NCBI RefSeq assembly: GCF_000005505.3
Contig: NC_016134.3
Span: forward strand, 7,980,624-8,044,623
Length of the DNA: 64,000 nucleotides
Reading direction: 5' to 3'
Origin: Brachypodium distachyon
Taxonomy: Eukaryota; Streptophyta; Magnoliopsida; Poales; Poaceae
A model generated the notes under the pieces. That model did not search any database. It was not told where the DNA came from and saw only the letters and a program-made list of their open reading frames with translations. Positions 10,233 through 21,115 of this stretch are shown here, piece by piece (within the stretch, counting starts at the first letter, position 1; each line of letters begins with the position of its first letter). Position numbers and translations under genes: made by a program.

Positions 10233-12951
10233 TTGGTATTAGAGCACCAAAGCCTACAGAGCCAGTCAGGGATGTGAAAGATGATGATGCTGCTTGGAAG
10301 AAAAAGAAGAGGGAGTATGCTCCATTGGAAATGTCAAACACCCTCGAGAACAAAAAGTGGCTCACCGCCAACAAATAGTGCATGGCTTTTATAAAGAACA
10401 CAATTGAGCATGCTATTGTGGGCTGAATTGCAGAGTGTGCTTCCGTAGGGGAGTATCTTGAAAAGATAAAGAGCCGGTTCACTGGGTCTTCAAAGATATA
10501 TGCTACTCAGCTGCTAAAGCAACTGGTGACAGAAAAGTACACAGGAGGAGGACGTGGCATAAGAGAGCATATCCTTAGGATGAGCAACATGGCTTCTAAG
10601 CTGAAACCCATGGATGCTGATCTAGAGATTAAGCCTGCAATGCTTGTTCATCTGGTTATGGCTTCACTGCCAAAAAAGTTTGACATTTTTGTTGTCAACT
10701 ACAATATGCAGCCAGAGCGATGGAATATTGAAAAGACTATAGCCATGTGTGTCCAAGAAGAGGACAGAATTAAATCCTCATATGGTGGTTCCCTGAACTG
10801 TGTGAAAGATAATAAGAAAAAAAACTTCAATCAAGCCAATCAAAGTTTCCCCTCAAAGCCACATGGTAAAGCTCACATGCAACATCAGCATCATCAAAAG
10901 TCTTTTCCAGTGGACAAAGATACATACCTCCATTGCAAGAAGACCGGGCATTACAATAAACATTGCCCGGCATCGCTAAAGTCAATAATGACAAAGAATG
11001 GTATAGAACTCCACTTCTTTTGTAAATGAATCCTTGTATACACAGTTTTCGAAATCTACTTGGTGGATTGACTCTGGTGCAACTGTTCATGTTGCAAATT
11101 CTTTACAGGGATTCCTTTCGACGCGGACTACGCAAAGAAACGAAAGATGCATTGAAGTTGCAAATGGAGTCCAAGCGGACGTTGAAACTGTCGGCGACAT
11201 CTCCTTGGTGCTTCCCGATGGATTCACGATTCTGCTTAGAGATGTGTTTTATGTTCCTTCATTACACAGAATCTTGATTAGTGTTTCATGTTTGGACAAA
11301 TTTGATTATGAATGTAATTTTAGACATGGCAAGTGTGCCATATGGTTTAATAATGATTGTGTGGGTGTTGCCTTCTTTCACAATGAGCTTTATTTATTAT
11401 CCATGCGTGAAAAAGTTTATTTTGTGTGTAAAGTGAATGAACATGTTGCCGCGTCGGAGAAAGTACAAAAGAAAAAAAAAGAGGACTCATGAATCATTGA
11501 AATTATGGCAGTGTCGTTTAGGCCATATTTCGAGGGGGGGAGTAGAAAGACTCGTTAAAACCGAAATTCTTCCTCCATTAGAGTTCTCAGAAATAGAGAA
11601 ATGCATAGATTGTGTAAAAGGAAAGTATGTAAAACAAATAAAAAAGGGTGCAATACGTAGCACCAGCACACTAGAAATTATTCACACTGACATTTGTGAA
11701 CCATTTCCTGTGAAAAGTGTGGATGGTTATGATTCGTTCATAACATTCACAAACGACTACTCCCGTGATGGTTATATTTATCCAATAAAAGAAAGGTCAG
11801 AAGCGTTGGATAAATTTAAAATATTCAAGGCTGAAGTTGAAAATCAGCATGATAAAAGAGTAAAGATAGTAAGATCCGACCGGGGGGGGGGGGGGGGGTA
11901 CTACAGTCCGGCACACCCATACGGTCAAGTCCCTAGACCTTTCGCAAGGTTCCTATAGGAGCCTGGAATAGTTGCCATGAAAAGTGTGGATGGTTATGAT
12001 TCGTTCATAACATTCACAAACGACTACTCCCGTGATGGTTATATTTATCCAATAAAAGAAAGGTCAGAAGCGTTGGATAAATTTAAAATATTCAAGGCTG
12101 AAGTTGAAAATCAGCATGATAAAAGAGTAAAGATAGTAAGATCCGACCGGGGGGGGGGGGGGGGTACTACAGTCCGGCACACCCATACGGTCAAGTCCCT
12201 GGACCTTTCGCAAGGTTCCTATAAGAGCCTGGAATAGTTGCCCAGTATTCAATGCCGGGCGAGCCTCAGCAAAATGGAGTAGCTGAAAGGCGTAACCGTA
12301 CCCTTATGGATATGGTGCGCAGTGTGATGAGTTATTTCACATTGGCATTGGGATTGTGGATGGAGGCGTTAAAAACTGCCATTCACATTCTCAATAGAGT
12401 ACCAAGCAAGTCGGTGTCCAAAACACAGTGCCCTCTCTACAACACCTGTGGGTGTGGGGGAGCCCAGCTGAGGCCAAAGTATTTAACCCAAATATTGCAA
12501 AATTGGATACCAAGACAGTAAGTTGCCATTTCATTGGCTACCCTGAAAGATAAAAAGGTTTTCGTTTCTACTGTCCAGACAGATATACAAAGTTTGTGGA
12601 AACAAGACACGCCGTCTTCTTAGAGGACGAAATGATGAAGGGGAGCACGGTAGCTTGAAAAATTGATCTTCAGAAGAAGAGGGTGCATGCACCCAATCCG
12701 ATGACTCAGGAACCATTCTTTTCACTACCTGTTGTTGCCACACCGACAATCCCTGAGATTGTGGTGCCGACGCCCGTTGCAACTCCACACATGGCAACAA
12801 TGAGTGAAGGTCCGAAGCCTGTCCGTCAGGAGCCGACTCAACCCATTGTTGCACATGAAAGGGAGCTGCAGCAACCACCTCCTGAAGAAGCGCCACATGT
12901 AGAGACACCTGTATCAAACAGCTTGCGAAGGGATTGCTCCCTTGCCGGATA
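10233..12951 (+). mobile_element. truncated Copia retrotransposon body (gag, protease, integrase; no RT)
   Basis: Reading downstream of the LTR, gag-like sequence runs from about 10330. It has a stop near 10423 and then an open stretch, 10526-11029, with a UBN2-type gag core and a zinc knuckle missing its first cysteine (HCKKTGHYNKHC). The protease motif WWIDSGATVHVANS is at about 11055. The GAG-pre-integrase segment WQCRLGHISRGGVERLVK is near 11510. Integrase core pieces follow (IIHTDICEPF, FTNDYSRDGYIYP, VRSDRGG, then QNGVAERRNRTLMDMV). A 267-bp part of the integrase is duplicated head to tail. The proline-rich linker before reverse transcriptase ends at 12949-12951. Reverse transcriptase, RNase H and the 3' LTR are absent. 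Stops and frameshifts make it inactive. Confidence 0.85.
11711..12244 (+). repeat. 267-bp tandem duplication with expanded poly-G in the Copia integrase
   Basis: Two head-to-tail copies (11711-11977 and 11978-12244) are almost identical over integrase coding sequence. Each holds a poly-G run (17 G at 11882-11898, 16 G at 12149-12164) exactly where the family codes for SDRGGE. The poly-G replaces the glutamate codon region, and each run is followed by TACTAC. The duplication is later than element insertion, or it could be an assembly artefact at the homopolymer. Confidence 0.9.
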
Positions 12952-13281
12952 GCCTGCCTTGCCGGGAACCTCCATTGCGACCCACGCGTCCAGCAGCAGT
13001 GGGGACCCCGTGGGCCACTGGTAGCCCCCGGGCGTGGGCCGACAACGAAGCTGTTCCCGGGGAAGCTGTTCTCGGTCGGTTGCCGGGCTACTCCCTAAGC
13101 CTCATCATCTGAAGAAGAATCAGAGTAGTCCCTGTTGTTCTGTTCCGAACCATCAGTCAGAAAATGAAACCTATCGACCACTTCATGGACGTGGACGATG
13201 ACCCCAAACGAGACTGCACGTCTGGTTTCTGGAGCTTCCAATTGAATCCTCAATGTCCACATCGGCGTACTCAGGAGCTAG
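12952..13281. other. GC-rich sequence between the Copia fragment and the DUF4283-like ORF
   Basis: This stretch begins abruptly where Copia coding ends, with TAGCCTGCCTTGCCGGG. It contains no frame that I recognise. It may be 3' sequence of the minus-strand ORF that ends at 13282. Confidence 0.4.
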
Positions 13282-13926
13282 TTATGTGGCCGAAGTAGGC
13301 ACTCTCATCAGCAACCGCTTCGGGATGGCACAAGGATCACGCATCCATGCCCTGAGATTCACGCAGCTCGGATCAGTCCTAGGCAGAATTGCCATGAACT
13401 TGGCGCCTAGGTGATTAATCAAATTCTTCACAAATTCCAGCTCTTGCACATCCTTCCTCAGTCCATCCAAGCTAATAACGCAGCTAAAAGGCAGTTTTGA
13501 CTCCTCTCCACGGAAGATGGAGGTCCAGCGGCGAAACGAGATGTGGCTGGCAGGGCAGCTGATGCGCATCGATTGCATCACCGTCGCCGTGCAATCATCA
13601 CTCGAATCAAAGCGAATCAAAAAGTTGGCCGGCCCAGGACATACCGTGACGCGGACTCCCCTTTTGAAGTTGGAGCGCTGCTTGAGAGCTGCCATGACCT
13701 CTTCAGCCGAAGTGGTCGGCGGATTGAGCGTTGATCCTGTATGGATGGTAGCAACAATGGCTTTACCTTGCAGCCTCCCCGCCTTCTCTTCCATCTTGGA
13801 GGTGCGGGAGATCACTAGCTCGGCCACATCGGGCCGGATATCAGGCTCCCCGCGGCAAAATATCTCCTCCGCGAATCGGCGGCAGCTACCGGCATTGTGG
13901 TACGGAGGTGGATTAGTGCTCGCCAT
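13282..13926 (-). CDS. DUF4283-like domain protein, probably TE-associated
   Basis: The ATG at 13926 (MASTNPPPYHNAG) gives 214 codons ending in TAA; a further in-frame ATG lies at 13953. The central part (VRVTVCPGPANFLIRFDS, then HISFRRWT) has the pattern of the DUF4283 domain often found in grass repeat-associated proteins with putative nucleic-acid-binding ends. The typical C-terminal zinc knuckle is not present. The intact frame means it could be expressed, but similar ORFs are scattered through grass genomes in repeats, and a Helitron 3' end lies 0.9 kb away. Function is unknown. Confidence 0.5.
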   Translation of the reverse strand: MASTNPPPYHNAGSCRRFAEEIFCRGEPDIRPDVAELVISRTSKMEEKAGRLQGKAIVATIHTGSTLNPPTTSAEEVMAALKQRSNFKRGVRVTVCPGPANFLIRFDSSDDCTATVMQSMRISCPASHISFRRWTSIFRGEESKLPFSCVISLDGLRKDVQELEFVKNLINHLGAKFMAILPRTDPSCVNLRAWMRDPCAIPKRLLMRVPTSAT

Positions 13927-14104
13927 CAGCGCCTCCCGCTCGGATCTACACACCTACTAGCCGCAGCACCGCCGCCGTCCTCCATCAATTTAGGGTTCTG
14001 GCCGGGATTTGGTTGAGCTGGGGGTGAGAGTAAAGGAGAGCAAGTAGGCTCCACACGTAAGTGCCGATGACACTGGCCCCGCCTATCATCTGAAGTCTCG
14101 TCCC

Positions 14105-14260
14105 ACCTGTCGTCCTATGGCTCGGCCCACCCGTCAGCCTTTTTGCTCGGCCCAGCGGCCGGCCTTTCCTCGGCCCACCTGTCATCCTTTGGTTCGGCCC
14201 ACCCGTCATCCTTTGTGCTCGGCCCTAGTGGTCGGCCTTTCCTCGGCCCACCTGTCATTA
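14105..14260. repeat. imperfect GC-rich tandem repeat, ~70-bp period
   Basis: The phrase CTTTCCTCGGCCCACCTGTC appears near 14163 and 14237, each preceded by a variant of GCTCGGCCC. The shorter phrase CGGCCCACCCGTC recurs between and after them. The repeats lie 180-330 bp upstream of the minus-strand ORF start (13926), so they could be part of its promoter. No known regulatory factor can be named. Confidence 0.6.
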
Positions 14261-14694
14261 ATGATGACCGTCGGACCTGTCAGGACGCGCGTTGGCCCGC
14301 ATATAAGCTCAGTCGACTCGTTAAGCCCTGCCTGCTTGCACTGTCTCTTCGCAGCCCCACACGCCAGAAACACTGCTCCGGCCCCACCTGTCAGCACTCC
14401 CCGCGGCCCACCCGTCGGAAACGAACGGTGAAAGGGGCTTGACCGTTAGCAGGTGCTCCATCAGGGCATTTGCGAGGAATCTCCAAAGGGGCAGGTATAG
14501 ATGCGAGCACAGTTATGAGGCATGTGTATTCCTGAGTACAGCTAAGAAATGAGAGGCACGGAAATAAAAAAAACTTTTAAAAATTGAACATTTGACTCGA
14601 GCATAAATATTTATTCCCTTTACTTAAGACTATTCTTACTAAAACTCTTGTGTGTTGGTACTTGCTTTTTTTAAGGCATTGGTATTTGATGGTA

Positions 14695-14732
14695 CTCCCT
14701 CTCTAGCGACAAGAATAATGGACGGAGGGAGT
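14695..14732. mobile_element. very short Stowaway remnant
   Basis: CTCCCTCTCTAGCGACAAGA faces its inverted partner GGACGGAGGGAG with almost no interior, between TA dinucleotides. This is an internally deleted Stowaway MITE. Confidence 0.6.
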
Positions 14733-14830
14733 ACATATGTAACTCACAGGGATTTAATAAAGCGAAGTAAACAGTTCTGATAAAAATCAAACAACAGAAA
14801 CAATGGGTTTCGTAACGACGTAAGGTGGTT

Positions 14831-14858
14831 CCGTGCCAGCGCACGGGCACCTTGCTAG
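14831..14858 (+). mobile_element. Helitron 3' terminus (hairpin plus CTAG)
   Basis: CCGTGC-CAGC-GCACGG forms a perfect 6-bp stem with a 4-base loop at 14831-14846. It is followed 8 bp later by CTAG (14855-14858) and a T, the standard 3' end of plant Helitrons, which insert between A and T. The same terminal phrase GCACGGGCACCTTGCTAG occurs at 55107-55124. I did not find the matching 5' TC end, so the element's extent is unknown. It may include the DUF4283-like ORF at 13282-13926. Confidence 0.65.
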
Positions 14859-15028
14859 TGTCCGCTCACATAGCCATCCAAAGAAGAAAAAAATGGAATT
14901 ATTTCTGTAAGACACTGTTCTTCATAGTTACATCTGGTGTGCATCTAAGCCTCAATTGAGAAGCACATCCGTTTTTATGCTTCGCTACATATGCACTATT
15001 TAACCACATGACACACAGTTTGAAGCAT

Positions 15029-18000
15029 TCAGCGCAAGAGCTCTTTCCCGAACAGCTCAGCGATGGCTCGCCCAGGATCTTCTTCCGTGATTAGGGACTC
15101 TCCTACCAATACCTGTAAACGAAACGAAACGATTTAAGGGCTAGCTAGCTCAAGTTTCTCGAGGAAGGAATTGTTGTTGGAGCAAGAGGAACTCAGGAGT
15201 AATCAGCAAACTTACCGCGGAAACGCCTGCACTCTGCACATATGCAACATCATCCGGAGTGAACAGCCCAGATTCGCCAACAACCTGAAGAAAAGAAAAA
15301 CTTATTAAAATCCAATATAAATAATCTGACTTTTTAGAGATTTTATTTATGTTGTCATAGTAAGCCTACCAGTATCCCCTTCTCCCTCATGACATTACCA
15401 CGTTTCTCCAGCAACATCCGCGTGTTTGAAGTATCCACTTCAAATGTCTCTGCAAAGAGAAATAAGATTCGGCACCATCAATAACGATACCAAACACAGC
15501 TTCGGGCTTGAAATCTGATTGTAAGCGTGCAAAATCTGACACAACATTCTTGGGAAAATAAATAAAGGAGAACCGTACCTAGACTGCGGTTGTTGATGCC
15601 GATAAGCTCAACGCCATCTATTTTCAGCACGCGATCCAGTTCTCTTTCGTCATGAACCTGAAACAAAGTATATTTAGCATGCCGCAACTTACGGCATTTG
15701 AAGCAAACCCCCCCATTTTTATAAGAAACAAGTCCATTTTACTCCGCCCCTAAACTTATCGCGAAGTCCAAAAAACACTCTGAACTCTAAAACCAGGCAT
15801 TTTAGCTCCCTGAACTTTTAAAACCGGTCACCCAAGCCCCCTCTGTCTTGTGTCTGGCTGTTTTGTTGTGTTAAAGGTGGGTTTGACCCGTTGACTACCA
15901 CGCTGGCACAAGTCGTTTCTGTACCCCCTCCCTGAGGCTGATTCCTCTCTTGCTCTTAGCACGTGGGTGGCATCGTTGGCACCGGCGACCAGCGGAGATG
16001 CCGTCGTCCAACCTGACCTCGCGCTCCCTTCCTTCGGCGGCTGCTCCCAGGACTTCCCCTCCCTTTTCGCAGACCTGACCTCGCTCCTCCTCCACCACAT
16101 GCCTGCCTCCTACTCCCACGCCGCCGTCTTCCCCTCCTCGCTCTCCATCCCTGCAGCTCCACACAAGTGCCAACCCCACTCGCGTGCGCGGCCATCAGGG
16201 CCTGCGCGGGCGTCACGGCAAGGGCTTTCACCTACACGGGCTGCTCCCGATCCACGCCGTCAAGACCCGACTCCAGGCCGGCGCCACCTCCAGCGGCTCG
16301 TGGCAGATCTTCCTCTAGAGGGGGAGCAGAGGGCGAGTGAGAAGGAGGAGCAGAGGGGGCTGCGCGAAAGGCAGTAGCTGTGGCGGTGCCAGAGGAGGAG
16401 CAGAGCGGCGCGCGAGAGGGAGGCGCAGAGGGGCGGCGCGCGAGAGAGAAAGGGAGGGTGGCTCAGGAGAGAGAATAGGAAGGAGAGGAAGAAGATGCTG
16501 GGTCAAATAGGTCAAAACCACCTTCAACGCAGCAAAACAGCCTCAAACAGGCAGGGGGGGGTCGAATGCACGGTTTTGAAAGTTCAAGGTGGTTAAATAC
16601 CCGGTTTTAGAGTTCAAGGTATTTTTCGACTTTGCAATAAGTTCAGGGGTAAAATGGACTTATTTCTTTTTATAAAATACACTCCATCTTCATCAGACAT
16701 GTGCCTGGGGAGTCTAACTTTTAATCTCCTTTTAGCTTTTTGTGAAATGGAAAGGGAAATTATATATATATATATATATATATCTCGGTCTCATGACTAT
16801 GACAACCTAGCTTTTTGTGAAATGGAAAAGGAAATAATATATCAGCATATTCTCTCTCATGACTATGACAATACCTCATTAAATGTTCTGGTTATACTTG
16901 AATATGTTGTAGTTTTGACTTTTGTGCATGTTTAGTTGCAAACGGAAATTTGAAATTCGTTTCAGTCTAGGCCAGGCCCAGGCCTCCTCAAAAAAAATGG
17001 TTGGCTATGATGGGAGGCTACTCCCAGTGCATCATCTCTTGACGACGTCTTTTAGTGTACTTCAGATGTTTAGATGCAGGTGTGCCTCAATGCACTTCAA
17101 TGAACTGTATTTTACATAATCGGTACCATGACTAGTATTATAGTTGTCTCCACCTAATAAGGTTATATAATTATGATTGGAGGAGATTATTAGTATGTAC
17201 TACAAGATTGTGTGTAGAGAAGACGCTATCTAAAATAAGAGGTGGTTTTATCCCTTCTCCTCATTAATTGTCTGCCAAAGGCAAGAGACAGTGCCACTAG
17301 GAGAGGCTTTATTCTTGGATAAAACTAATTGTACAACAAATAACTATGGAAATAGCAGGGATCCTAAACATTTAAAACGCGTGCCTCAATCGTTTTCCAA
17401 AAAAAAAAGTGCGCGTCAATCGTTGTCTCAGAAAAAAGAAAAACGTGTACCTCAATAAGAGCTGTCATTCCAAGACTTCTGCAGACGCGAAGCATGTACT
17501 TCATGTCAAGATCGGGCAGCACAGCAGCAATCAACAGAATTGCATCGGCACCTTTTGATCGAGCGTAATAGATTTGCCAGACATCAATGACGAACTCCTT
17601 GCACAGAAGAGGGCACTGCACACCGGAGTTGCGGATCGTCTCGAGGTTCTCAAAGCTCCCCTAGAGAAGCAAATTAAGGGGTTGAGAAAAGTCAGACATC
17701 TGAAACCAATTTAATCGCCTCAAGAATTGACTGTCATTTTAAGAAGGTAAAAGAACAGCGAACCTGAAAGTGCTTCTCATCAGTGAGGATGCTGAGGCAA
17801 GCCGCGCCATTCTGCTCGTATGCCTGCGCGATCTCAACCTGTAACAAGTTGATTAAAAACGGTTTAACAATATGATCATGGCCGTCAACAGCCTAAAAGG
17901 AAATGTTAATACCGACATTGAACATGACATAATTATAGAGAATTCTTCTGAGAAGACGACTCACCGGATGGAAGTTGTCCCTGAGCACGCCCCTGCTGGG

Positions 18001-18702
18001 CGACGCCTTCTTAACCTCGGCGATGAGGGCGGGCACGCCGTTTCGACTGTACGCCGCCGTGAGAGCGCCTATAAAATCCCTCGCAGGCGGCGCATGCTCG
18101 CTGGACTCCATCACTTTCTTCAGAGGCTTCTTGGCCTTCCTCTAAATGGACAACAATTAACAGGGCATTAATTACATCACAGAGGAAACAGCAAGGCGGG
18201 CCGGCATGAATCAATCAACGTGACGATCTATGTATACCTGGGACACTTCGACCTCCTTGTCCCAGACGATCTGCTCGAGGATGTTGCGGGGTACGGCCTT
18301 GTCGTCGCCGGAGCCCTCGGAGGGGTAGCGGGGGCGGCAGCGGCGGCGGATGCGGATGCCCTGCGCGGCGGCGATGGTGTTGATCGACTTGCCGCTCTCC
18401 CACTGAATCACCTCCTCGGAGTTGAACATCTCGTCATGCTGCAGCGCGTAGAGGATCGAGTCCTAATCCATCCACCCAAATTACAACTTGTAAGACGAAA
18501 GGAACCAAAAAAGGCCAGAAAATCTAAAACCGAAATTAAACGCAGTAGAAGAACGCACCGTGACGGCGGCGCATCGGACGGCGGCGCGCCCACCCCTGCT
18601 GGCACCGCGGACGAGGACGGACGGAGGTGACCGGCGGGCGGAGGAGGGCGCTGGGGAGAAGGGTGCGGGATGGAGCTGCGAGGCGGCGAGGAGAGAATCC
18701 AT
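15029..18702 (-). CDS. IGPS: indole-3-glycerol phosphate synthase, chloroplastic
   Basis: This enzyme converts 1-(2-carboxyphenylamino)-1-deoxyribulose 5-phosphate to indole-3-glycerol phosphate in plastid tryptophan synthesis. Nine exons join in frame with GT/AG borders: 18702-18559, 18462-18238, 18141-17965, 17838-17764, 17660-17451, 15657-15579, 15449-15370, 15284-15216 and 15112-15029, giving 380 aa. Residues 1-48 are rich in A, S, R and P, like a chloroplast transit peptide. The TIM-barrel motifs follow in order: [13 protein letters not shown] with the substrate-binding lysine, [15 protein letters not shown] with the catalytic lysine, [38 protein letters not shown] and VLVGESLI. The upstream ATG at 18810 is less likely because the shorter start gives a normal transit peptide. 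Intron 5 (1.8 kb) is swollen by a Mutator-like element. All exons look intact, so the gene is probably functional. Confidence 0.95.
15716..16677. mobile_element. Mutator-like element in IGPS intron 5, Pack-MULE candidate
   Basis: The arms are long inverted copies, roughly 190 bp each: ACAAGTCCATTTTACT, ACTCTAAAACC and CTGAACTTTTAAAACCGG on the left are mirrored on the right (about 16490-16677). I found no clean target duplication. The GC-rich centre (about 15960-16320) looks like captured host coding sequence. In the plus direction one frame reads [16 protein letters not shown] near 16240-16290, which resembles a mitochondrial carrier signature (P-x-D/E-x-x-K-x-R) with the acidic residue changed to H. 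Frame changes and a stop show that the fragment is not a complete gene. Confidence 0.65.
16733..16876. repeat. 76-bp tandem duplication with a (TA)n run
   Basis: AGCTTTTTGTGAAATGGAAA begins at 16733 and again at 16809, with CTCATGACTATGACAA closing both copies. The first copy contains a (TA)n microsatellite at about 16761-16782. The repeat lies within intron 5 of IGPS. Confidence 0.85.
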
Positions 18703-19210
18703 TTTGACAGAGAAGAGAGAGTTGGTGGCAAACGAGAAGAGGAGAATCGGGGGCGGCCGGTGAGGTGCACGCTGCCTTGCCTTGATCGATCTAGTTATGG
18801 ACGCCCCCATCGACGGGATTTATATAGTAGGAGTATAATATCGCAGCGCAGCGGCAGAGACAGCCCGGCGCTTTGCCCACGTTTTAATGTCAAGCAATAG
18901 TTTACTCGGCGTTCCATTTGAAGGATTTGGACTCCCAGTGTTGCTAAATTTCCTTTTCTATTTGTAGATCTAGCGGTCTCTTTTTCTAAATGGCACGCAC
19001 CTATTCTATTACTTCTTTCGTTTCCTAATATAAATTGTTATCCAAATCAAAGCATTTAAAGTTTGATTAATTTTATAAAAAAACTACTAACATACTACAT
19101 TAGTATTCCTCCGTCCAACAAAAGATGTTTCAAGTTTGTCAAGATTTGGATGTATGTAGACATGACTTAGTGTATAGATGCATTTAAATTTGGTTAAAAT
19201 TCAAATTTTA
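18703..19210. promoter_or_regulatory. upstream region of IGPS
   Basis: The first 150 bp include the 5'UTR. TTTATATAGTAGGAG near 18820-18834, read on the opposite strand as CTATATAAA, is a plausible TATA box about 120 bp upstream of the ATG. Further upstream the sequence is AT-rich with one Stowaway-like end (TCCTCCGTCC near 19107). No other gene is seen. Confidence 0.45.
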
Positions 19211-19474
19211 TAATCGAGCCCGAGCCGTTGCTGACCGGCCAGGTGGCAAGTTGATTGCCACGCTGGATAACTGTGTCGAGTTGCTGGAAAATGCAAATAG
19301 GCCCAATCTTTCCATTTTGCAATTTCAAACGGGGTGGGGAGAATCAGGGAAAGGACCTCGGGATGAGTAAAATTGAAAGATTGGCCCTATTTGTAATTTT
19401 CTGCAGCCTGGCAATTAGTCAGCGTGGAAGTCAACTTGCCACCTGGTCGATCAGCAGTGGCTTGGGCTCGATTA
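19211..19474. mobile_element. foldback element (~260 bp)
   Basis: TAATCGAGCCCGAGCC at 19211 faces GGCTTGGGCTCGATTA ending at 19474. The arms stay complementary through GGCCAGGTGGCAAGTTG and AAATAGGCCCAATCTTTC, about 120 bp per arm. No target duplication was identified. The structure fits a foldback or Mutator-like MITE; its transcript would form a long hairpin and could give small RNAs. Confidence 0.7.
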
Positions 19475-20536
19475 GAACCACGCGTGAACAACTTACAAAG
19501 AATTAGAGTCTAAATATACACTTCGATAGAATTAGGACTCATTTGACACACTCCGAATAGTTTTAGAACATACTGTGCATTTTACTCTTTAAAAGATATA
19601 TTTCCTTATGAGGAAAAAAAATACTAAAACGTATATAACGAGAAACCGTCAAATTGAAAAGGCCGGTTCGTAACGCACCGCGAGGCGTGCACAGCTTGAG
19701 AACGTTCCACGCTAGGAAGTTACCAGGTAACGGGCACATAGATAGCTGTCCACGTCACGAGATCTTACTCGGCGTCACCAAACAAAAAAGGGATTTGGAT
19801 AACCACACGATCGAGTCCAGCCGATGGGAGACCAATCTAACAAGTGCGTGCTCAACTGGGCCTATGGACATGGAACGCGACCCCCGGCCGCCACGACCAT
19901 CGTTTTGGCGAGCTGCGAATTCGCGATATCTCCTTCTTGCTTCCTTGGTGTTTGATTTGACCGGGCGTCGCCTTTGTTTTGTTTTGCAGCACGTTCCAGA
20001 GGCCTGCAAGCTAATCTCGTTGTGTCCACTCAGAAAATTTTATTTTTATTGCTAGTGGAGAACCCGTATCCATTCAATTGCTCCTGGCTCACTCACGTGC
20101 AACTTTAGGGTACGTAGGTAATTGTTTCTGTTCGTATGTGGATTTTATAATGTTGTTTCCGCCTTATCTTCCTGCTGTACCTCTAGACTATAGTGTTGTA
20201 TTGTTGACTAGAACATCACAAGAAAATTCCGTCTTGGTCTGGTGATGCGTTGGCATGCATTATCCTTGGCTACCGAGGGCACACATATGTACGTACTGTT
20301 CACCTTGATCTTCTGCTTTTTTTACACGCTGTTGACCTTGATATTGGTTGTTCATCGGGAAGGCTTTATGTAACAAAACCACTACCAAAACTGAAACACC
20401 AACAATAATAATATTGCAGCAGGTTACCAAGCACTAACAGCCTGACGACAAAGTAGAACGACCTTTTCAATTTAATATCTCTATTAATATCTTCCGTTAT
20501 TTCGTAGCACAGCATGTCCCCCCCTTCGAAAATACT
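19475..20536. other. intergenic, no gene recognised
   Basis: Short open frames here have no domain, no codon bias and no splice context. Nothing further is supported. Confidence 0.5.
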
Positions 20537-20736
20537 CCCTCCGATCTTAAATTGCTGTCGAAATATTACATGTATCTTGAAGCTTTTAAAAAATAGATAC
20601 TTCCATATTTAGACAAATTTGAATAAAAAATTTAGGATCATAAATTGCTGTCGAAATATTACATGTATCTAGACGCTTTAAAAAAATAGATACTTTCATA
20701 TTTAGGCAAATTTGAATAAAAAATTTAGGATCAAAC
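20537..20736. mobile_element. Stowaway MITE with an internal 93-bp tandem duplication
   Basis: CTCCCTCCGATCTTAAATTG opens a Stowaway of the local family. Its body (AAATTGCTGTCGAAATATTA to AAATTTAGGATCA) then occurs twice, starting at 20549 and 20642. The expected right end (GGAGGGAG) is missing or decayed. The arrangement suggests duplication by slippage or unequal exchange between two neighbouring copies. Confidence 0.7.
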
Positions 20737-21115
20737 TGAGTAGCAAAGCATGGAGCATCTAGCTATTTCAGCATAACTTTTGATACACACAACGGACTAA
20801 TTCTAAATTCCTCCTAAATGCAGCCTCTTGCAGCATTTTTACTGATCTTAACTTTAACAGTACGATCTACGTATGTGCTAAAAAATGGTCAAACTACTGC
20901 GAGCCCCTTGCAATTGAAAATAAAAATAATCATCCAGATAGGGATTTTCTATTAGATGGAATGGAAGGTAAAGCAGGCATAAAAATATATTAAGAGCAAT
21001 TACCTCCCTGCTAAAAGCTAGCAAACATATAGCAGCTGAGGGTGCAACAGCCAACAGGCCCAAAAAAGGACAAGAAAAAAGCAAATACACGAAAAGCGTT
21101 TCTGCAGCGCCCACT

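Noticed and set aside
15895..16231. Minus-strand frames inside the IGPS intron element
   Set aside because: They are glycine/arginine-rich antisense reading of the captured GC-rich fragment and lack any motif.
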